This document shows, piece after piece, positions 1 through 12,990 of a DNA stretch of 64,000 bases. A program made the translations under genes and the position numbers. A model generated the notes under the pieces. It was not told where the DNA came from. It ran no database searches and saw only the letters and a program-made list of their open reading frames with translations. Source of the DNA: Laburnicola sp. R22_1 (lineage: Eukaryota > Ascomycota > Dothideomycetes > Pleosporales > Didymosphaeriaceae); assembly GCA_014281115.1 (NCBI GenBank), contig JACONQ010000002.1, positions 3,472,001-3,536,000 of the forward strand, written 5' to 3'. Position 1 is the first letter of the stretch. Each line of letters begins with the position of its first letter.

Positions 1-1999
1 TAATAAAGTATAAGCAGCAGCAACTATATAATATAAATCTTTGCCTTTAAAAATCTCTAGGCGTAGGACTATCTAGACTTAGTGCTGTTAGCGAATATTA
101 TTATTACCTTTAGGTAAGTTGCCTAGACAGCGCGTTGAGGCATTAGGTTTTATTCTCTAATTATCTAAATAGTAACAAATGGGAAAGTTAAACTTAGCTA
201 AAACTCTATCTATTTTACTTATCTTTAGTTAAGCTGTTTGCTAGTTATAAAGTATTGTAAGGCAAGATAGTTAGTAATACTATTAATAGAATTCTAGATG
301 CCTAAGAGCTTAGATTTCTATTCTTTAAAGGCGTGTACTATAGCTAACAGCTCTTTATTACAGATTTTATAATTATACTTAGTAGAGTTTATTTTATATA
401 ATAAATACGCAATAGGCTATAGTACGCTATAGTTATCTATTTGTGATAAAACTATAGTAGTAATAAAATTAAACGCGTTAGTTTCTAACTAAGTCTCTTT
501 ATCTAAGTTAAAATAGACTAAGATAGGTATAGTTGCAAAGGCCTATTTTAGTATCTTAAAAGTAATTATAGTAAAAGAGCCTAGTTTAATAGGCTAGTCC
601 TTTAGTGCATTACCCTTTATAAGGTTAGTTAATAAGTAAGTAATCTAACTAAATCCCTTAATAAATCGCTAATAAAAGTTTACAAAGCCTAGTAAAGCTT
701 ATATATTCTTAAGTAACTATAGCAATTGCTAGTTGTAAACTGCCTATACCTTTTTAGAATCTATCTTAATACCTTTAGTTATTAGAATAATCCCTAAGTA
801 CTTAACCTTCTTAACTTTAAATTAATACTTATTAATATTTAGGTATAGACTAGCTTATCTAAGTTTGTTAACTATAGTCTATATGTGTTTAATATAATCT
901 TTCTTAGTTTTACTATAAATAAGTATATTGTCTAAGTAAGCTATATAGAAGTTATCTAGGTATTATTGCAATATTTTATTAATATATATTTAAAACGTCC
1001 TAGGAGCTCTAGTAAGTCTAAATAGCATAACTATATATTCGTACAGTCTATATTGCGTAAGAAACGCTATCTTTTCTTTATTACCTTTCTTAATACGTAT
1101 ATTATTAAAACCTATAATAACGTCTATAATAGACATAAACCTTATCTTATTTATATAAGTTAATATGTTTTTTAGTAATAATAGTGCGTTATAATTGCGC
1201 TTTATAATAGCATTAATTGTATAATAATTAATATAAACACGTAATTCACTCTCTAGTTTTTTAATAATAAGGACAGGCAATATATACTAAGACGTACGTA
1301 TTTGCAAGGACTCTTTTATAGTTATTTTATTAATATATTCCTTAACTACTATAGTCTCTAGTTGTGTAAGACTGTATATATACGGTTGTGGCGCTTTATT
1401 ATTAATAAGATTAATAATATAATTAACGCTAGGACGATAAGAAGCTAGCTTACTAGCTTCTTTTAGGTTAAAGTAGTAAAACTTATTATGTAACTATTTA
1501 GATAGGAGCTGTTTTATTTTATCTACTATCTATAGTTTACTAGCTAGTTTTTTTATAAACTTATTATAGTCTATTTAATTATAGGTAGCAAGTCCTATAG
1601 CTGCGTAGAATGTTTGCGCGTCGCAGTTGCTATTTATTAAGTTAGGCAGTTAACCTAAATAGTCCTAGTTATAAGGTTCTAACTAGGTAATAGACTCTAA
1701 ATTATAGATAGCTATAAGGTAGACAGCCTTACTAGTAATTAGACTAATATTCTCGCGTGCTATGGGTTGTAAAGAGCTAGCTGGCTAATTATTATAATAT
1801 ACTATCTTAGGCAAGGCGTTCTTAAGGTAGTTAATAAGACAGTAATATATATTAAATATTATAGACTAGTTATGCAACCCTAGTCGCAAATTATAAGCAA
1901 ATATCTAATCTATACTAAGAATAATATTAAAGATTCTAATATTAATAATAAAATACATTGTAGTACTAGTATAAGTGCCATAATATATTATAAGATCTA
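1..1999 (-). mobile_element. Ty3/Gypsy pol remnant (outer element, left part)
   Basis: RIP-degraded minus-strand pol. The clearest part is reverse transcriptase at 1280-990, which reads VLIIKK, then LRVYINYY and FNNIRIKKG, then a MLFRLTRAPRTF-like end. These match the Gypsy fingers/palm order (VKKpDGxLR, DYRxLN, FxxIRIxxG, PFGLxxAPxTF) with Asp to Asn and Pro to Leu type changes. A retropepsin-like end (NIILSID, from a D-LILG-D type motif) is visible near 1950-1850. RNase H should follow below about 700. The element runs off the left edge of the window. A Tc1-like element interrupts it at 2000, and it appears to continue at 3480-4251 and 13659-15525. Stops are nearly all TAA/TAG. No function remains. 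Confidence 0.8.
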
Positions 2000-3479
2000 C
2001 GGAGGTGCCTTTCAAAAGTTCTGTCTGCCAAGGAAAGCCACAACGCCACCAAAACGCCACATATTGCTGATCTATCTAACTCGCTTTTCTCCTCTCCCTT
2101 CAAGGTACTCATTGCCACCTTTAAGCTTAATAATCTTAGGGATATGTTCAACAATACGCTCAATCCAAGCTTGTATCTTTAATTAAGGGAGGTCTCGCCA
2201 GCATCTCTCCCACGCCTTAATACCCTCTGCTCTTGATTAAGGAGCTCCCTTCTTTGTAGTCTCTCTCTTTATATAGAACCAGCATGGCTCAATGCAGTTG
2301 CAGTCTAGTGAGTTGCCACACCAGAGCAACTTTGTGACCTTGTACAGACTGTACACTGTATCCTGATAGTGGTGTGCATGCGCAGGTGCCTTATCCTCTA
2401 TCACCACAGTCTGTGGCCTATCCTTCATACACTCCTGCGCGAAGGGCAGAAGCTTAGGGATAAGAACGCACGTCTGGTATCGCCACCAATCAATGCCTCC
2501 ACCAGAGCTGCGTACGAGCTTGCCATTCTTGGCTGTCCATTTCCATTAAGGTTTCTTGCCTGGCTTGTTGCGTAGTCCTGTCCTCCTTATAGCTGTGTTC
2601 AGCTCCCACTCATCTCGCATTAAAGGCTCGAGCTCAGCGTTCAGCTCACTAATCCTTTAAGCAGCTATCTGCTTCTCTACCTTAGTCTCTGGCTTGTAGA
2701 CATAGCAAGGACCCTTCTTGTCGTACGTAAAGCAGCCCCAGAACATGAACTCAGAGTATCCCTTCCATCTCTCACGTATACAGCTCTTGACTACGCGCTT
2801 CTCAGGTCTCCTCCATATTCTGTATCCACCACAGCGATAACCAAGAACGACAGAAGTCTCATCTGTCCATATAACGTTCTTCCAATCCTTAAGCGTCCAA
2901 GTAACGTGCTCAAGCGCCCACTTCAATCTCTCAGTCCTCATCTTCTGTGTCAACCCAGGCTTCCTCGTTGGCTTTGTCTTGTGGTATCCAGCCTCTCTCA
3001 AGACTCGCCAGACAGTAGTAGCTAAGAGATCTATCCCTCGCAGACTAAGCCCACCAGCTACGTCAGCGCAGGTCTTTTCACGTCCATATCTGTCGCGGCA
3101 TACTTGTTGTAATACCTCCTCCTTGACCTCCTGCGTCTGTTTGGATGGGCGCCCAGAGCGAGGAGCGTCTTGAACGTGGTGTGGGAGGATCTTGAGAGGC
3201 AGAACGTTGGGCTCAAAGCCAGCAGCAATAGCTCGGCTGTAGATACGATCAATTGTGCGTGGTTTGATGCCAGTGAGCTCTGAGACTTGAGAGGTTGACT
3301 TGCCAACAGATGGTGATTTGAGAGTAACAACAAGAGTACGCGTATACACGTCAGTATTGGGGGCCATGGTTGATTAGAAGAGAGATTAGATTGCTCCTAT
3401 CTCAAGTATTTTAGTGCCAAGAGCTGGGCGTTGTGGTGGCGCTTTTAGCGTCAGACAGAACTTTTGAAAGGCACCTCCG
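2000..3479 (-). mobile_element. Tc1/mariner-like element, lightly mutated
   Basis: The element is 1480 bp and flanked by TA on both sides (1998-1999 and 3480-3481). It has 28-bp terminal inverted repeats that are perfect, beginning CGGAGGTGCCTTTCAAAAGT. Composition is close to 50% GC, unlike the surrounding RIP-degraded Gypsy DNA. The transposase is on the minus strand. The element sits in the pol region of the outer Gypsy element, so it arrived later. Confidence 0.93.
2037..3367 (-). pseudogene. Tc1/mariner transposase with several nonsense codons
   Basis: The reading frame opens with MAPNTDVYTR at 3367 and stays open to 2657. It continues in the same frame to about 2040, interrupted by TAA codons where CAA (Gln) is expected: after KQIAA, after PGKKP, after KKGAP and in RDLP. 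An N-terminal helix-turn-helix (SQVSELTGIKPRTIDRIYSR) and a second HTH are followed by a DDE core. D1 is in VIWTDETSV. D2 is in the VVIEDKAPAHAHH segment. The final acid is in NSLDCNCIEPCW. All three acidic residues survive, so the copy is dead only because of Gln-to-stop changes. This is what a mild round of RIP would leave. Confidence 0.85.
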
Positions 3480-4251
3480 TATAGCTTGGCTAATCTTATC
3501 TATAACTTTACTATTCGCTAGATATAATATAATTAGGTTGGCAACTTTATATAACTTTAACTAGTGGTACTTAATATAAGAAGAACTAACAAAACTAGTA
3601 CTAGTGCTAGTGTCTATAAGTTATCTTATCTTTGCCTATTTATAAGAAGCTATAAGCTTTATAAGGTATATAAACTAGAATTACTTAACTTTGTTAGACT
3701 TATCTATCTTAATAGTTAAAATCTACTATATACGCTATAGGTTAAGGCTAAGATTAGTGTCTATCTTAAACTTATTCATGTTTTATTGCGCTACTACAAG
3801 ATTTCTTTATATACGCTACTACTACTACTCTATTACGCAATTTCGCTTTAGAGCTACTAAAAATACAACTTATTCTTATCCTTATAGTCTTAGCTATAAT
3901 GCACGTCTAGTATATTATTATATTTAGGTAACTTATTACAAGAGCTATTATATCTATATATACTATATAGTTAGTTAGGGTTTATCTAAATAGCGTATAC
4001 GTATTGCGTGTTCTTATAGTCTATAGGGCTAAAGAGGATAATATAAAGATACTTAATATCTTTAACTAGAGTAATTGTGTTACTATAATAATTAGCAATT
4101 GTGTCTATTACCTAATATCTAGCAGCTCTACACTTAAAGTAGGCGTTAGCCTTAACTAATAGGTCTAACTTATATAATATATATCTATAGTTATTACGTC
4201 TAGTAGATTTATCTATATGTGTAGTAGAGAATAAGGTATATAGCGTAGTAT
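3480..4251 (-). mobile_element. Outer Gypsy element, middle fragment
   Basis: AT-rich, RIP-degraded DNA between the Tc1-like element and the inner Gypsy LTR. By position it joins the pol part (1-1999) to the gag part (13659-15525) of the outer element. Minus-strand frames show only short protein-like runs, so this assignment rests mainly on the nesting order. Confidence 0.5.
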
Positions 4252-4400
4252 TATAAGAGAACCTAGTCCTAATTAGGACTTAGTAGAAAGATAGATTAAG
4301 TTATGTGTACTAGAAGAAAGAAACTACCTATTAAATTCTTAAGAGCTAATTAGGCACTAGCTTACTATGTAACCTATATAGTAGAGTTTATTCTACTATA
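4252..4400 (-). repeat. 3' LTR of inner Gypsy (heavily RIP-mutated)
   Basis: This is a direct repeat of 13520-13658, both containing AGAACCTAGTCCTAATTAGG. It carries many more C to T and G to A changes than the other copy (for example CTATATAGTAG against CTGTGTAGTGG) and about 10 extra bases near 4330. Confidence 0.9.
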
Positions 4401-7400
4401 TACTCCCCTACCTATAGAAGCTTAGCCCCATTAAGCTTTATACTAAATACTCTTCTAGAAAACACTCTTAATATTCTATAGCGCCTTCTACTAGTAAGTA
4501 ATGGTTAGGCCTATCTTTAATAGCAAGCTTCGCTAATTACCTAGTTTTATGTAACCTTAAATAATAGCCTATAAACACCTACCTATTTTTATTACTAACT
4601 CGCCTATTTTACTTACTCTCCGCACTCTTATAATTTTCCTACAGTTTAGCTTTTTATTCTTCTAAACCCTAAACTATTCTTAAGCCTTTACTTAGTCTGC
4701 CTTATTATGTCTCTCTATCTTTAGATTAACTATGCCCTAGGCGCCTACGCATCTAGCCGCCTTAGTTTTAGTAGTAGCAGCGGCGGCGGTAAGCCTCCTT
4801 ATTAAGGCGATAATAGTGTAGGCTCTAATAGTTTTAACCTCCTGCTAGTGCCTAAAAAGCCCTCTATTAGCGTATTTATTACCTTCTTGTCTCTGCGTAA
4901 GTCCCTCGCACCCTAATAGTCCCTTAGGCTAATCCCTAGAAAGTAATTCCTCTCTTAGACGCACGCATTAGCTTTAACATTATAGCCTAAGTTTTTACAG
5001 CCTATAGGCAGAGTGTTAGTAATACTAATAATCTATCTTGTAGTTTGCAACTCTAGGTAAATAGTTAAGATAATTTTGCACTTTAGTTAGACTATAACCC
5101 TAATAAACTTATAATTAACGCCTTGCTATTCTATTTTCTCTACTATAGTTAGGAAGTACAATAATACAATACTAAGGATAAGTAAGTCGCATTCTACTAG
5201 GCCTAATAGTCTAAATTATTAAATAACAAAGGCCCTTATTCTATATATCTACTAAGCCTATTTTCCGCTACTATCTAAGAACGTATTAACTTTACCTATT
5301 CTCCTATTATAGGCGATAACACTCTATTCTATAATAAGTGCCTACTAGCATAGCGTTAGTGTTTCTAGTTTACTAATAATAATATTAAACTGCTATTTAG
5401 TAGCGTATATATAGCCTACTATATTTATAATAAAAGCGCCCTATACTCTTTTATTTTAGGTATACTACACTATCTCTTTCTTTATAGACGTATATCTTAA
5501 ATGCCTTTTAAGTTAATTATTAAATAGGCCTTTATTCTTTACCTCCTAATTCTTCTCCTATATGTTAAGTACGCGTTATAAACTTTAATACTTAGACCTA
5601 AGTAACACTTTGCTTCCTAGAAGTAATATTTATATTTAAGGGCCTTATAATTAGTAATAACCTTTAATTCCTACCTTAGTTAACCCCTAACTCTCTAATT
5701 CTATATCCTTTAGCTTTGCCCTTAGATACTATTTATCTAGCTTCTTTCTAATCTTCTTTTTGCGCAAGCTTCACTACTACACGTACCTATACTTCTAACT
5801 AGTCTAGAGTACCTACTTGCTAGGCTACTCTAGAGATAGGCCTATTAGCTTCTTAGATAGTTTTAGTACTACTTTTAGCCCTTACCTATTATACAACTAC
5901 AATTTATGTATCCTAAGAAAGGGGAAGAGCTCTAAGAAGATATTAGGCACGCTTTAACTATTAGCCTAATAGTTCTTTTTCTTCCTATAATACTAATATA
6001 GAGAATAAAGCCTAGACTTAGGTTTTCTAAAAGTCGCAGCGCTCTCTAGAGCAGGACTTCTTCTAGAGGCTATTATAGGATTCCTAAGTTTAGGCTAGAG
6101 TCGCTTAGGCTTATAGGTTCTATAATAAGTATAAGAAGAAAAAAGAGTAGAAGAAGAGTAGTAGTTTTAGCCTATAGCTTACTAGTAATAGCTATAAAAG
6201 TCCCTTTTTACCTAAGGGCTACTTAGGCTTTAGATAGCTTATTAGTACTTAAATATATCTCTTATCTCTACTATACTCTACTCCTTTCCTTATAATACTA
6301 TATCTTTCTATCTACACTTATAAGCTATTTGCTCTTTAATTACTATTTATAAGTGCCTAATCTACCCTTAAAGTTTCTTACTAGTAGTAATATAGTCGCA
6401 CTTTCCTTAAAGGGTACTACTACCTATTACTAGTTTAGAAGTGGTGTTTACGCACACGCCTTACCTACTATAACCTAATAGAGCCTTATAGCCGCTTAGA
6501 GTATATAACCTGCTCTTTATATCCTTCTACTTTTCTTTTTATTCTATTATTCTAATTCTTCTACCTACTAGTCTTAACCTTCTCCTTAACTATGACTGCT
6601 ATTAACTTTTTCTTTAGTAGCCACGCCTCTAGTGCTAGCGATAACAACAATAGTAATAGCAAGGAAAGTAGCTAAGACTTGTAATAGCCCTTGCCGCCGC
6701 CTATTAATAGCGCCCTATAACTACTCCTATTCCGTTATACGTATGCCTACTCTAATTGTTTCTTAGCTTACTAACTTATGCTCTAGTTATTACCCTTTTA
6801 AATTAGCTATGTAACTTTAGCACTATCTATAAGTTTATAAGACTCTTACGCGATATTTACGCTAAGTATTAAGTATTAGGCTACCTTATATAGTTCGCTT
6901 AAGATATAGGTAGCTTTAAGTTTAATTCTAATCCTACTAATAATACTCCTATCGTCTATACTATCTTGTTTTATTAGCTATACTAAGCTACTCTTATAAA
7001 AACTATAAGCACTAATAAATAGAGGCGTAATTACTTTAAATAGCACTTAGTGTCTAGTTATAACTCTTATATATTTTATTTTTCTACTTTTTTCTTTGCT
7101 ATAGACTAAGGCTATATTAACTATAATTCTAATACGGCTAAGGGTAATTATAATTAAGCCTACGGGGCTTGTGTCTAGAGTTGTTATCTCTACTTTTAGT
7201 ATATTAATAGCAGTTAGCGCCTTCTTCTTAAGGGCTACTACGTTCTATGCTAGATAACTTTCTAATATTAGTAGTGCTTCTTTAACCGCCATAGTAAGCC
7301 TAATTTACTTTTAACTAGTTCCCTATTACTAATTTGCCTACCTAGCTTTATTCTCTTTAGTATTTGCTATAAACACTTAAGCTAATTCTTTCTAGTAGAG

Positions 7401-8700
7401 TTATTGGCAAGTGCGTAAGCTGTAAATAGAGCAACTAGAAGTAAATACCTATATTTATAATAGAATTAGTAAGCTGCTTAGTTCTAGTAACACTACTATA
7501 ATACTTTTTACTAGGCGCCCTAGTAGGCCTTATCTAATTATTAAGAGTTCCTTAGAGGCGCCTAATTCTCTATTAGATACTAATTCTAATATTGCTAAGC
7601 CTTTCCTACGCACACCCCTCTTTAGGCATTGTTACGCCTAGCCTATTATTCTTTCTAGTAGTAATAGTAGTAGTCCTTCCTTATTCTAAGGTTCTTTCTA
7701 TATACTACTTTTTTTCTATCCTTCTTAACCTATTATCTTCTCTAGTAGCGATAGTGGTAGCCCTTCTCTATCTTAGGGCCAAACTACTCCTACTCCTAGT
7801 TGTCTACTCTTTAGCCCTTATTTCTTTCTAGGTTAGGTCTTGCTTAATGCGATGCTGCAGATTAGCTTTTTATCCTCTAACTTATTCCCCTTTTAGACTA
7901 CTAATAATTTCTTTAAAGTTTTATTCTACTCGCCTTCCCCTATATATCTAGCTTCCTAATAGTCTATTAATTCCGCCTACACTCCTTTGTCCCCGCTTAG
8001 CCGCAGTAGTATAATTTTCTCTCTTCCTTTTTTAGGTCTGTTCTTTATTCCTTCTAACCTCTCTGCCTAAGCTATACGCCTAGGTTTAGGCCCTAGCAGA
8101 ACTTAAGCTATAGAGTAAGATAGCCCTATGCCTCGCTCCTATTAGAGTCGCAATCTAAACCCTAATTATAGCTTAGGCTGTGACAGTTATAGGGGTTTAG
8201 ATTCTTATAGAGATTAGTATAGTAGTTCTTAGCTTTTAATTTTCTAGCTATCTAATTATTAGTTAGACTCTATTATTAGAGTCTATAGCTTATAATCCTA
8301 TTCTAGTAATTATATATATATATTAGACTTTAATTTAACTTAGTACTAATACTATTAATCTATCTTCTTCTCTGACTTTTCTTCTTTAACTACTTCCTTC
8401 TCCCTCTTAAGAAATAAGCTGTCCCTTAGCTTATATTACGCTAATGTTCTAGCTAGCTTACTTCTTCTAATAGGCGAAGTCTAAGGGGTTAAAGTTTGCT
8501 AGTAGTGGCGAAATCCCTACTTATTTTATTCTTATAGGAACGTCCTATATATATCTTACTAGTCTCTATAATCTGCGCATAAATATAAAATATTTAGGCT
8601 TAGGCCTCTATATAACTTTATTAAGGTCTATAGAATTAATTTCCTCTAAGAAATTAGTAATTTCTTCTAAGAGGTTATTAGTGTTCACAATATTAGATTC
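4401..8700. pseudogene. Long 3' extension of the inner Gypsy element, coding strand unresolved
   Basis: About 4.3 kb lies between the integrase C-terminus and the 3' LTR. It is too long for an ordinary 3' UTR. Minus-strand frames continue past the integrase end with protein-like charged text to about 8.2 kb (for example KPKYFIFMRR and KREKEVVKEEK). Plus-strand frames also look protein-like, such as a Ser-rich run starting with ATG at 6592 (SSHASSASDNNNSNS) and SSSDSGSPS near 7750. RIP bias makes both strands look open apart from TAA/TAG, so I cannot decide. It is probably an extra ORF or a displaced gag. Confidence 0.4.
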
Positions 8701-9010
8701 TAGCATTATATTAAGGACTATTATTATGTGCAAATAGAATTAAATAATACAATTACCTAGTGTTCTATTATAAAAGGGTGTTCTATTAAGCTTCTTAAGT
8801 ATGTACTATCCTTTACTGTGCGGTAGCATGGCCCTAATTCTAAAGGGGCCTTAGTACCTTCTAGTAGGCTTAACTTTGCAACTTATATTACTAGCCTAAA
8901 AAGTATTATATACTAACACTAGATCGCCTTATTCTAGTAGCTCTATTCTAAGAGTGCGCTAGTTGTTAAACTATTCCTTTCCTTATTTGCGCAGTTAGAT
9001 AGTTTAGTTA
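8700..9010 (-). pseudogene. Integrase C-terminal (GPY/F-type) remnant of the inner Gypsy
   Basis: The minus strand reads a DLVLVYNT-like start, then RRYQGPFRIRAMLPHSKGQY, then LNRTPFYNRTLGN. This is the classical end of a Gypsy integrase: the GPF module with a target strand-contact region. It lies on the far side of the 9011-10328 Tc1-like insertion from the catalytic core, so that insertion cut the integrase gene. Confidence 0.75.
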
Positions 9011-10328
9011 CAGTGCCAAGCCAAAAGTCTGTTCCCCCAACACGCTAACGCGCGTACACCAACACCAACACCCTATTTTCAACACTACATTACTCCACCA
9101 ATATGAGCTCTTTTAGTGTAGAAATTTCAGGAAATCGTCGCCGCAATGCCGAATTATCTGTCTAGTAATGGGATTTAATTATCGCGAAGTGTGAGGTGGG
9201 CGCGTTATTGCAGGAGTTAGCTAAGGAGTTTAACTATACGCGTCGCTGCATTAACAAAACACTTTAGAGATATAGAGAACAACACCACAATTAATTGCGG
9301 CCTTAATTAGGGCGTCCCTAGGCGCTTAATACATATAACAAGCGTGTACTCTATTAAGAGGCACGAAAAAACCCAAGGATCGAATACCCAGCCCTCCTCC
9401 GCAAGGCCTCCCTCCACCGCATCTCTCGAACAACTGCATATCGCGCATTGAAGGCAGAGAGCCTAACCAACTTCTAGGCAGCGCGGAAGCCTAAGATCAC
9501 TCGCGCGGTGGCCCAGGAGAGGCGTTAATTCAAACGGGAATATCGCAATTAGGATTGGCGCGGATAGCCCTTCTAGTTCTTAGATAAGTGCTCTATTCAA
9601 AGAGGCTCCGGCGGCACATCTACATGGGTTTTTCGCCTCCCACACGAGAAATAGAGACATGAGATAATTGAGGAGACAGTTATATTAAGATCTTGCGCGG
9701 CAATGGTGTGGGCGAGTATCTGGCTTAATTAGAGAGGGCGGGTTCGGCGGAGTCCCTTAGTGATTATGCCCAGGGACCTAGCAGCTCGTCGCAAAGGATA
9801 TAGCGCATGGAGTTATATTAAAGCTCTACGCGAAGGACTTCTCTGTAATTATTACGCAGGAGATATCTATATGCATAACAACGCGCCCATCCACAGGGCG
9901 CGACAGTCGCTCGATTTTTTAGCGGAACACAGCATACAACCAATTAAGTGGCCGCGTTATTCCCCCAACATTAACCCTATTAAACATCTCTGGTGGTCCC
10001 TTAAGAGAGAACTCCATAAGCGTTACCCTAATATGGGCGACCTTAGCAACGGCGATGAGGACTTTGAGACCTTCTGTGCGGCGTTGAAAGATTGCTGGCG
10101 TAGGATCCCTGATTCGCTAATTCGCAAGCTTATACTTAGTATGCCGCGCCGCCTACTTGCTCTCCGGCGTGCGCGCGGGTATTAAACAAAATATTAATTA
10201 AATAATTATCTCTATATCAATTATCAACTCTCCGATATTGGGGGTGCCGGAGCGCTCTGCGCGACGGGGTGGTGATGATGGCGGACCTCGCTTACCCCTG
10301 CGGGGAACAGACTTTTGGCTTAGTACTG
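9011..10328 (+). mobile_element. Tc1/mariner-like element inside the inner Gypsy integrase
   Basis: The element is 1318 bp and flanked by TA (9009-9010 and 10329-10330). Its 27-bp terminal inverted repeats start CAGTGCCAAGCCAAAAGTCT on the left. The right copy reads CAGTACTAAGCC, with two RIP-type differences. Composition is much richer in GC than the host element. Transposase is on the plus strand. Confidence 0.93.
9103..10185 (+). pseudogene. Tc1/mariner transposase, catalytic acids lost
   Basis: The frame starts at ATG 9103 (MSSFSVEISGNRRR). It shows an HTH (LLQELAKEFNYTRRCINKTL), then a DDE domain. The last 141 codons (9760-10185) are open. D1 lies in FLDKCSI. The second acid is now Asn in YMHNNAPIHRA. 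The third region reads YSPNINPIKHLW, where the family has D..NPIE, so both Asp and Glu are changed. Many TAG/TAA codons lie upstream. Every change fits G to A or C to T. The protein cannot have been catalytic even if read through. Confidence 0.85.
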
Positions 10329-10399
10329 TAATAGCTTCTTAGAGGCAATAATTACGCTTTTTAAACTGCTTCGCTCTAATAGCTAGAAGTTTTTTAGTA

Positions 10400-12990
10400 G
10401 TATAGATCTATTTCTATAAAAGTATCTGCTATATTAGGAGATAAAGTTTAATAGAAAGAATATATTCTCTTCTATAGATTAGAAAGGCTAGTATTTTGTC
10501 TGTAGATTACTTTACTATAACTTAATTAGCCTATAGAGCTTTAGGTAAGTTCTATACCCAGTTGCCCTTTATCTTCTATAGTGTGCTAATAAGTTCTTAG
10601 TGGCCTCTTTCTACTAGACCTTGCCCTTATAGGTAATAAGCACTAGATACTACTTATTAAATGCTAAACTGTTTAGCCAAGTCCTTTACAAAGCCTCTAT
10701 TCTCTAGTTCTCTATCTACTAATAGGCGAAAAGGGATATCCTACCTACTAAAGATAAATTCTTTTAAGAACTAGGCAACTACGACTAAGTTAGTATTAGT
10801 AAGTGCTTTTGCTTTAGGCTATCTAGAGGTATAGTCTCTAGTAATAACTATAAATTTCTTCTCTTCTTTACTTCTAGGCATATACACTATATTTATTATA
10901 ACCTATTTCTAAATTACGTCTATTCCCTATATAGGGTATAGCTCCTTTACTACTCTTTTAATAGAATACGTCTAATATTTAGCGCAAGTCTTAATATATT
11001 CCTTAATACTCTAATATAGATTTGGCTAGTAGTAATATATTGCAATCTTTCTCTAGGTGCCTTCTTATACTTAATAGCCTAATTTCTTATAAAGTTGTTA
11101 TAAAATATCTGCCTATTAGACTAGGTTGTCTACAACTCTGCGTAGCGGCCTATTTCCTATTGTTTAATACTATAGTATGCCTTTTACAATCCTATACTTC
11201 TAATCTTATAGCCTAATATACCTTTAGTTTTTCTTAGATAGGCCTTTAGGCATAGTTAGAGTTGCAAGCTAGGTTATAATATTGCGAAAGTGTTTAGTGC
11301 ACAGGTTAGAGGAAATTTTAGGGAGGTTATTTATAGTAGGCTTTATATATTCTATTTTTACTTTAGTCTTCTTACCTATAGTAGAGGATATAATACTAAT
11401 ATGCCCTAAATACTTCTTAATAAAGTCTATAATATCTTCTTCTAACTATTTAGAAAGAACCTAACCCTTTTGCTATCTGCGTCTTAAAAGTATATTAGCA
11501 ACTATATTCTTACGCCCTAAGATATAGTAGATGTTAAACTCCTAGAGTGTTAAAAGTGCTAACTAGTAAGTTATTAAAGCCCTTAGTAAGTTAGTTGCGC
11601 TGCAATTTAGCTAGGCAATTAAGATATAGAAGTTAGTTTTTATAATAAAGTGTATTTTATAAATCTAGGGTTAAACTTTTTAAGCGTAAGAAGAAGGGCT
11701 TTACACTTATACTTCCCTAAATCCTAGTTATATTTACTTTAAGACTAAACACCTAATTTAAACCAAACTAGATAAAGGAGACTATCTAGTCTATATTACT
11801 GTATTGCGGCTCCCTATCTAATTTTGCTACTATTTACTAAGATTACTACTTTTTATAATAGTTTTAAGTAGTTAATAGACACTAATACTAGAGTAGAAGT
11901 AATACTTTTTTTTAATTACTATATTGCTATATTTTCTATAATTCTCTAGTAGAACTCTACGTCCTTGTATAGTAGTGTAAATAGTAGTGCGGCAATTTTT
12001 ACAAAGTTTTTAATCTAGATTTAATAGTATATACAAACTCTAAGAAAGATTTAGATATTTTTAGTGTAGTTATAAGGCGGCTATTTAATAATCTTAGCTA
12101 ATTTCTTTTAGGATAGGTGTTAACTATTCTTATTAACTATGTAGCTAACTATGTCTATAGTAACGTAGTCCTAGTTAGACTTCTTACCTAATATAGTAAT
12201 GCTCGCTAGTTCTATATCTACTAGAACCTAATTAAGATTTATAAAGTGTTCCGCGACATATTTGTAAATTTCTTTCTTAAGTATTTCTCTATTATAGTTA
12301 GTCTTTAGACCCTTTACTATTATGTTATCTATATAAGATATATAATAAGAGGGAATCTAGTTATAAAAAATCTTTATAATAATCCGCATAAATTTAGCCA
12401 TAGAATTAGTTGTTCCTATAGACAACGTGCACTGCTAAATAAGTCCTAGAGGTGTGTAGAATATAGTTATAGCGCAGAAAAGTTTATAAAGGGTTACTTA
12501 GTTATATCTAGAAAAGAAGTTAATAAGAAATATTATAAGATAACTAGCAAACTCTTTTAAGAACTTATTAGAGTTTAGAGAAAGATTGCTATCTTAAACT
12601 ATAACACTATTAATGCGTTAGGTGTTATTAATTAGTTAGTATCCTCTATCCTTCTTCTTAACTAAAAACTATAGGTTGCAACATAGACTCCTACTATACT
12701 CTAGCACGTCCTAATTAAGCCTCTGCTGCACTATATTAATAACTATATCTCTAAGTTTCTAAGGAACTAGAAAGTGCAATTCCTTCTAAGCGACATAGTT
12801 AATAGTGTAGATCTTAACTAGTAGAGCTATATTAGAATGCACTCGCCCCAACTTAGTAAATTTAAAAGATAGGGCTAGTTCCCTTAAATATAGGACTTTT
12901 AGCAATATATCTCTTTCCTAAGGTAAAAGATCTAGGCTAATCTTTATTTCTATAATCCGTTCTAGTATTAACTAATTGCCTCTTAGAAAT
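10400..12990 (-). pseudogene. Inner Gypsy pol remnant: reverse transcriptase, RNase H, integrase core
   Basis: Read right to left. An RT start near 12990 (WTKFLRGNQL, RELALSFKFTKLGRVHS) is followed by FLVKKKDRGYQLINN (about 12660), IGTTNSMAKFMR (about 12400) and the palm motif YIDNIIVKG near 12340, where the family has YIDDI. A tether/RNase H part follows (FLRVCIYYQIQIKNFVKIAAL about 12030). The integrase core near 10880-10690 reads VYMPRSKEEKKFIVITRDYTS and then an NRGFVKDL-like end. Stops are TAA/TAG at Gln positions. Only about 500 bp separates the RT start from the 5' LTR, so no normal gag fits upstream. Confidence 0.85.

Noticed and set aside
6592..7830. Plus-strand Ser/Pro-rich frame as a confident antisense gene of the inner Gypsy
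   Set aside because: The neighbouring plus-strand frame over 8.2-8.9 kb looked just as convincing, yet its complement is clearly the integrase C-terminus. RIP bias makes shadow frames look coding, so I kept this only as a hypothesis.
7592..7831. 79-aa hydrophobic plus-strand ORF
   Set aside because: A shadow of AT-biased, RIP-mutated retroelement DNA; Leu/Val/Ile richness comes from base composition.
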